In this document: positions 59,899 through 64,000 of the stretch, in pieces
Layout: every line of letters begins with the position of its first letter
How positions within the stretch are numbered: position 1 is the stretch's first letter
Position numbers and translations under genes: made by a program
The notes under the pieces: generated by a model
What the model was told of the DNA's origin: nothing
What the model saw: only the letters and a program-made list of their open reading frames with translations
Database searches by the model: none
Assembly: GCF_002803075.1 (NCBI RefSeq)
Contig: NZ_NNBK01000005.1
Location: 284,478-348,477 of the forward strand
Direction: 5' to 3'
Source: Streptomyces sp. CB01373
GTDB lineage: Bacteria > Actinomycetota > Actinomycetes > Streptomycetales > Streptomycetaceae
DNA: 64,000 nucleotides

Positions 59899-61842
59899 AT
59901 GTCCGTGGTGGACCGGCAGGAATGGGACGTCGTCGTGGTCGGCGCGGGCGGCGCCGGGCTGCGGGCCGCGATCGAGGCGCGCGAGCGCGGGGCGCGCACC
60001 GCGGTGATCTGCAAGTCGCTGTTCGGCAAGGCGCACACCGTGATGGCCGAGGGCGGCATCGCGGCGGCCATGGCCAACGCCAACGAGCACGACACCTGGC
60101 AGGTCCACTTCCGCGACACCCTGCGCGGCGGGAAGTTCCTCAACCAGTGGCGGATGGCCGAGCTGCACGCGCAGGAGGCCCCGCAGCGGGTGTGGGAGCT
60201 GGAGACCTGGGGCGCGCTGTTCGACCGTACGAAGGACGGCCGGATCTCGCAGCGCAACTTCGGCGGGCACGAGTACCCGCGCTTGGCCCACGTCGGCGAC
60301 CGCACGGGCCTCGAGCTGATCCGCACGCTGCAGCAGAAGATCGTCTCGTTGCAGCAGGAGGACAAGAGGGAGACCGGGGACTACGAGTCCCGTCTGAAGG
60401 TCTTCCAGGAGTGCGCGGTGACCAGGGTCCTCAAGGACGGCGACGGCGTCTCGGGGGTCTTCGGCTACGAGCGCGAGTCCGGCCGCTTCTTCGTGCTGGA
60501 GGCGCCCGCGGTCGTCGTCGCGACCGGCGGCATCGGCAAGTCGTTCAAGGTGACGTCGAACTCGTGGGAGTACACCGGCGACGGGCACGCGCTCGCGCTG
60601 CTCGCCGGGGCGCCGCTGCTGAACATGGAGTTCGTGCAGTTCCATCCGACGGGCATGGTCTGGCCGCCGTCGGTGAAGGGCATCCTCGTCACCGAGTCGG
60701 TGCGCGGCGACGGCGGGGTGCTGCGCAACTCCGAGGACAAGCGGTTCATGTTCGACTACATCCCCGACGTCTTCAAGGAGAAGTACGCCGAGTCGGAGGA
60801 CGAGGCGGACCGCTGGTACGAGGACCCGGACAACAACCGGCGCCCGCCGGAGCTGCTGCCCCGTGACGAGGTCGCCCGCGCGATCAACTCCGAGGTCAAG
60901 GCGGGCCGCGGCTCACCGCACGGCGGGGTGTTCCTGGACGTGTCGACGCGGATGCCGGCCGAGGTCGTGCGGCGCCGGCTGCCCTCGATGTACCACCAGT
61001 TCAAGGAGCTGGCCGACGTCGACATCACGGCGGAGCCGATGGAGGTCGGGCCGACCTGCCACTACGTGATGGGCGGTGTCGCGGTCGACTCCGACACGGC
61101 GGCGGCCCGCGGGGTGCCGGGACTGTTCGCGGCCGGGGAGGTCGCGGGCGGCATGCACGGCTCCAACCGGCTCGGCGGCAACTCGCTGTCCGACCTGCTG
61201 GTGTTCGGGCGCCGGGCCGGGTGGCACGCGGCCGAGTACGCGACGGGGGCCGCGCCCGGTCGCCCGCGCGTGGACGACGCCCAGGTCGACGCGGCGGCCG
61301 CGGAGGCGCTGCGGCCGTTCTCGGCGGAGGGCGGGCAGGGCGGGGAACCCGCGGGCGGGCCGCCGGAGAACCCGTACACCTTGCATCAGGAACTCCAGCA
61401 GACCATGAACGACCTGGTCGGCATCATCCGCCGCGAGGGCGAGATGGAGCAGGCCCTGAAGAAGCTCGGCGAGCTGCGGGTACGGGCGCGGCGGGCCGGG
61501 GTCGAGGGGCACCGGCAGTTCAACCCCGGCTGGCACCTCGCGCTCGACCTGCGGAACATGCTGCTGGTCAGCGAGTGCGTGGCGCGGGCCGCGCTGGAGC
61601 GCACGGAGTCCCGCGGCGGGCACACCCGCGAGGACTGCCCCGCGATGGACCGCGACTGGCGCCGGATCAACCTGCTGTGCCGGCTGACCGACCCGACGGG
61701 CGGGCTGGCGGCGACGGACCCCGTGCGCGGTCAGATCACGCTCTCCCGGGAGACCACCGAACCCATCCGCTCCGACCTGCTCGCCCTCTTCGAGAAGGAG
61801 GAGCTGGTCAAGTACCTCGCCGAAGAGGAGCTGTACGAATGA
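59899..61842 (+). CDS. sdhA: Succinate dehydrogenase/fumarate reductase flavoprotein subunit
   Basis: This 647-residue catalytic subunit oxidises succinate to fumarate, or the reverse, with covalent FAD. It has the dinucleotide motif VVVGAGGAGLRAAIEARERG and the FAD-attachment His in GKAHTVMAEGGIAAAMA. Active-site regions are MEFVQFHPTGM, GRGSPHGGVFLDVSTRMP and GPTCHYVMGGVAVDSD, with GSNRLGGNSLSDLLVFGRRAG near the end. The ATG at 59899 directly follows an in-frame GTG that could also serve. It overlaps the iron-sulfur gene as ATGA. The order anchor-flavoprotein-iron-sulfur matches mycobacterial Sdh1. Confidence 0.96.
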   Translation: MSVVDRQEWDVVVVGAGGAGLRAAIEARERGARTAVICKSLFGKAHTVMAEGGIAAAMANANEHDTWQVHFRDTLRGGKFLNQWRMAELHAQEAPQRVWELETWGALFDRTKDGRISQRNFGGHEYPRLAHVGDRTGLELIRTLQQKIVSLQQEDKRETGDYESRLKVFQECAVTRVLKDGDGVSGVFGYERESGRFFVLEAPAVVVATGGIGKSFKVTSNSWEYTGDGHALALLAGAPLLNMEFVQFHPTGMVWPPSVKGILVTESVRGDGGVLRNSEDKRFMFDYIPDVFKEKYAESEDEADRWYEDPDNNRRPPELLPRDEVARAINSEVKAGRGSPHGGVFLDVSTRMPAEVVRRRLPSMYHQFKELADVDITAEPMEVGPTCHYVMGGVAVDSDTAAARGVPGLFAAGEVAGGMHGSNRLGGNSLSDLLVFGRRAGWHAAEYATGAAPGRPRVDDAQVDAAAAEALRPFSAEGGQGGEPAGGPPENPYTLHQELQQTMNDLVGIIRREGEMEQALKKLGELRVRARRAGVEGHRQFNPGWHLALDLRNMLLVSECVARAALERTESRGGHTREDCPAMDRDWRRINLLCRLTDPTGGLAATDPVRGQITLSRETTEPIRSDLLALFEKEELVKYLAEEELYE

Positions 61843-62609
61843 GCAGCTATGAGGCCCGCTTCAAGGTGTGGCGGGGCGACGCGGGGGGCGGGGACCTGGA
61901 GGACTTCGCGGTCGAGGTCAACGAGGGCGAGGTGGTGCTCGACATCATCCACCGGATCCAGGCCACCCAGGCGCCGGATCTCGCCGTGCGCTGGAACTGC
62001 AAGGCGGGCAAGTGCGGTTCGTGCTCCGCGGAGATCAACGGGCGGCCCCGGCTGATGTGCATGACCCGTATGTCGGTCTTCGAGCCCGAGGAGACGATCA
62101 CCGTCTCCCCGCTGCGCACCTTCCCGGTCGTGCGCGACCTGGTGACGGACGTCGGCTACAACTACGCCAAGGCGCGCGAGGTTCCGGCGTTCGTCCCGCC
62201 GGCCGGTCTCGGTCCGGGCGAGTACCGCATGTTCCAGGAGGACGTGGACCGGTCGCAGGAGTTCCGCAAGTGCATCGAGTGCTTCCTGTGCCAGGACGTG
62301 TGCCATGTCGTGCGCGACCACGAGGACAACAAGCGGGCGTACGCGGGCCCGCGTTTCCTGATGCGCGTCGCCGAACTCGACATGCACCCGCTGGACGCCG
62401 CCGCGGACGCGGGCCTGGACCGCAAGCGCGCGGCGCAGGACGAGCACGGGCTCGGCTTCTGCAACATCACCAAGTGCTGCACGGAGGTCTGCCCCGAGGG
62501 CATCAGGATCACCGACAACGCGCTGATCCCCTTGAAGGAACGGGCCGTCGACCGCAAGTACGACCCGCTGGTGTGGCTGGGGTCGAAGATCGGGCGGCGG
62601 TCGTCCTAG
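61839..62609 (+). CDS. sdhB: Succinate dehydrogenase/fumarate reductase iron-sulfur subunit
   Basis: This 256-residue subunit relays electrons from FAD to quinone. The 2Fe-2S ligands are in RWNCKAGKCGSCSAEINGRPRLMC. The 4Fe-4S and 3Fe-4S ligands are in CIECFLCQDVCH and CNITKCCTEVCPEGI. The ATG overlaps the sdhA stop by four bases. The stop TAG lies within CTAG, shared in reverse by the convergent gene. Length is normal. Confidence 0.96.
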   Translation: MSSYEARFKVWRGDAGGGDLEDFAVEVNEGEVVLDIIHRIQATQAPDLAVRWNCKAGKCGSCSAEINGRPRLMCMTRMSVFEPEETITVSPLRTFPVVRDLVTDVGYNYAKAREVPAFVPPAGLGPGEYRMFQEDVDRSQEFRKCIECFLCQDVCHVVRDHEDNKRAYAGPRFLMRVAELDMHPLDAAADAGLDRKRAAQDEHGLGFCNITKCCTEVCPEGIRITDNALIPLKERAVDRKYDPLVWLGSKIGRRSS

Positions 62610-62941
62610 GCCGCGTCCTGGGGGTGGTTCAGGGAGTCCGTACGGGCGGGGCGCTGGGACAGGTACTGAAGGAACGAGCCCAGAAAGAACACGGCCATGC
62701 CCACGAGCGCGAGGTTGAAGTGGGCGGCCGGCCTGCTGCCGAGCCCGCCGAGGCACAGGAGGAACGCCCCCATGCCGGCGGCGGCGGTCAGTGAGCCGTA
62801 CCCCCACAGCTTGGGCCGCAGGACCTTTTTCCGGCCGACCGTCGGCACCCGTCCGGTCGTGATCGCCAGGATCCCGATCGCTGCCCCGCCCGCCACGACC
62901 ACGAGGGCCAGGGCGGTCGTCCACATCGCCGTCGAGTGCAT
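62606..62941 (-). CDS. Small membrane protein, 111 aa
   Basis: Three membrane helices are predicted (about 6-30, 47-70 and 78-98), with a basic loop VGRKKVLRPKLWGYG between the first and second. I chose ATG 62941 because GGAGG lies eight bases upstream; the ATG at 62950 sits directly against that GGAGG. I do not recognise a characterised family. It is convergent with sdhB and the two stop codons overlap by two bases. It is 28 bases downstream of the next minus-strand gene and may be co-transcribed with it. Confidence 0.8.
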   Translation of the reverse strand: MHSTAMWTTALALVVVAGGAAIGILAITTGRVPTVGRKKVLRPKLWGYGSLTAAAGMGAFLLCLGGLGSRPAAHFNLALVGMAVFFLGSFLQYLSQRPARTDSLNHPQDAA

Positions 62942-62969
62942 ACCGCTCATCCTCCCATCGACGCCGTGA

Positions 62970-64000
62970 TCATGACAGGTCGGTCCAGCCTTCCCGGTAC
63001 GCGGTCCAGTCGTCCTCCGTGGCGGCGAAGTCGACGTACAGCGCGACGCCGAAGCGCTCGCGGCCGGCGTCCGTGCGGGAGAGGCCGAGGCGGACACCGC
63101 GGACGGCGGCGGGGACGGTTTCGGCGGAGGCGCGGTGGCCGAAGCGGTTGTCGTGGAAGAACGGCAGGCCCATCAGCAGGTCGGTGGTGGGCGGGGTGAC
63201 CTCCAGGGCGAGGGAGGTCTGCTGGGCGACGTAGCCGCCGTACAGGCTCGGCAGCGGCTGCATGGTGTCGTACGACATCACGGCGATCTGGTCGACACGG
63301 CGGGCGACCTGGGCGAAGTACGCCTGCGACCACCACTTGGGGTGGTTGGTGAGCGTGCCCCACAGGCTGTGGAAGGCGGGCAGCGGGTCGATCTGGTGGG
63401 CGGCGACGGACAGGGGGACGCCGTGGGCGCGGGTGACGGCGCGCAGGTCGTCGAGCAGGCCGAGGTAGTCGCGGTCGCCCGAGTGCAGCGGCTCCAGGTC
63501 GAAGTGCGCTCCGTCGAAACCGGCCGCCAGGATCTCGCGGGTGGAGGTGACCACGGCCGCGCGCGTCGCGGCCCGCTCCAGCCGCATCCCGTCCGGGCTC
63601 TCGGTGGCCAGCTCGTCCCCGAGCCAGGCCTGCACACGGACGCCGGGCAGCGCGCGGTGCACGGCGGGTATCAGCCAACCGGCCCCGGAGTACGCCGACT
63701 TCGGCAGGGTGCCGTCGTGTTCGAGCGGACCCGCGTGCACATACAGGTCACGGATACCGGTTCCGCGCAGCCGGCGGGCGAGGGCGGCGACATCGGCGTC
63801 CTTCTTCCGCCCGTCCACCCAGGCATGCCCGAGCCAGATCGCGTCCTGCCCCCTGGTGTACGTCCCGTCGGCGAGGTCACCCATGTAGTTCACGCGAAGG
63901 ACGGCCTCGACCCCGGCCAACGACAGCACCAGCAGCAGTACGAGCCCGAGGGCGACCCGCCGAACCCAGCGGAGACCACGCCGCGAGCGCCGGGCCGGAC
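62970..64000 (-). CDS. Membrane-anchored glycoside-hydrolase-like protein (GH18-like TIM barrel), 5' end beyond the window
   Basis: The frame stays open to the window edge, giving at least 343 residues. The visible start PARRSRRGLRWVRRVALGLVLLLVLSLAGVEA is an N-terminal anchor or signal helix. The rest has TIM-barrel-like segments: GAGWLIPAVHRALPGVRVQAWLGDE, AAGFDGAHFDLEPLHSGDRDYLGLL (resembling the DGxxxDxE motif of GH18 chitinases), RVDQIAVMSYDTMQPLPS and ERFGVALYVDFAATEDDW. Catalytic competence is not proven, because the motif is FDLEP with an altered spacing. A role in cell-wall or extracellular polysaccharide turnover is inferred. Confidence 0.8.
   Translation of the reverse strand, partial: PARRSRRGLRWVRRVALGLVLLLVLSLAGVEAVLRVNYMGDLADGTYTRGQDAIWLGHAWVDGRKKDADVAALARRLRGTGIRDLYVHAGPLEHDGTLPKSAYSGAGWLIPAVHRALPGVRVQAWLGDELATESPDGMRLERAATRAAVVTSTREILAAGFDGAHFDLEPLHSGDRDYLGLLDDLRAVTRAHGVPLSVAAHQIDPLPAFHSLWGTLTNHPKWWSQAYFAQVARRVDQIAVMSYDTMQPLPSLYGGYVAQQTSLALEVTPPTTDLLMGLPFFHDNRFGHRASAETVPAAVRGVRLGLSRTDAGRERFGVALYVDFAATEDDWTAYREGWTDLS

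Overview
The window is a stretch of high-GC actinobacterial chromosome, almost certainly from a Streptomyces. GC is strongly biased to third codon positions, and many starts are GTG or TTG behind GGAG-type ribosome-binding sites. Neighbouring genes often overlap by ATGA or GTGA. Marker genes include mycothiol biosynthesis (mshB), XRE/DUF397 regulator pairs, a DesK/DesR-type two-component system and bldK-like peptide transporters. I see no rRNA, tRNA, CRISPR array, insertion sequence or phage gene.

Region 1 (1-17.9 kb) is core chromosome. It opens with the end of a CBS-domain gene, then a DUF1003 membrane protein and the Mrp Fe-S carrier ATPase. Next is an envelope-stress module: tatB, an HtrA protease with a long proline-rich cytoplasmic arm, a zinc-binding anti-sigma factor, an ECF sigma factor related to mycobacterial SigE, and a divergent O-methyltransferase. 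A GGAACC-N16-CGTT promoter upstream of the sigma gene suggests autoregulation. DUF3117, an enoyl-CoA hydratase, tag, a DivIVA-like protein, a FolP2-type pterin-binding protein, a LOG-family protein, dapE, two secreted or anchored proteins, dapC and fdxA follow. As remembered, much of this set is also clustered near sigE in Mycobacterium tuberculosis.

Region 2 (18-31.2 kb) is mixed. It has a GNAT protein, a SirB1/transglutaminase-like protein, and a four-gene ABC exporter plus two-component operon (DrrAB type with DesKR type) with a palindrome upstream. These are followed by a large anchored peptidoglycan-binding-like protein, mshB with a small membrane partner, and a regulatory cluster. The cluster holds a Uma2 protein, a helix-turn-helix protein with a Cys4 tail, an anti-sigma-like ATPase, an XRE/DUF397 pair and a 64-residue membrane protein.

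Region 3 (31.4-58.3 kb) is dominated by peptide handling. An S9 prolyl-oligopeptidase-type enzyme precedes three complete oligopeptide/dipeptide ABC importers placed side by side (33.6-39.2 minus, 39.5-45.5 plus, 47.0-53.0 minus). A fourth, solitary solute-binding lipoprotein lies at 56.1-58.3. The middle importer has the gene order permease-binding protein-permease-ATPase-ATPase of the developmental bldK locus. The outer two have the order binding protein-permease-permease-ATPase-ATPase and look like paralogues of each other. A GNAT gene, a VOC gene, a GC-rich repeat tract, a small probable gene and typA (bipA) lie between them.

Region 4 (58.6-64 kb) holds a small coiled protein and a three-gene succinate dehydrogenase/fumarate reductase operon of the actinobacterial Sdh1 type. 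A small membrane protein shares its stop tetranucleotide with sdhB. The window ends inside a secreted or anchored glycosidase-like protein.

All functional names are from reading motifs and remembered families; no search or alignment was run.
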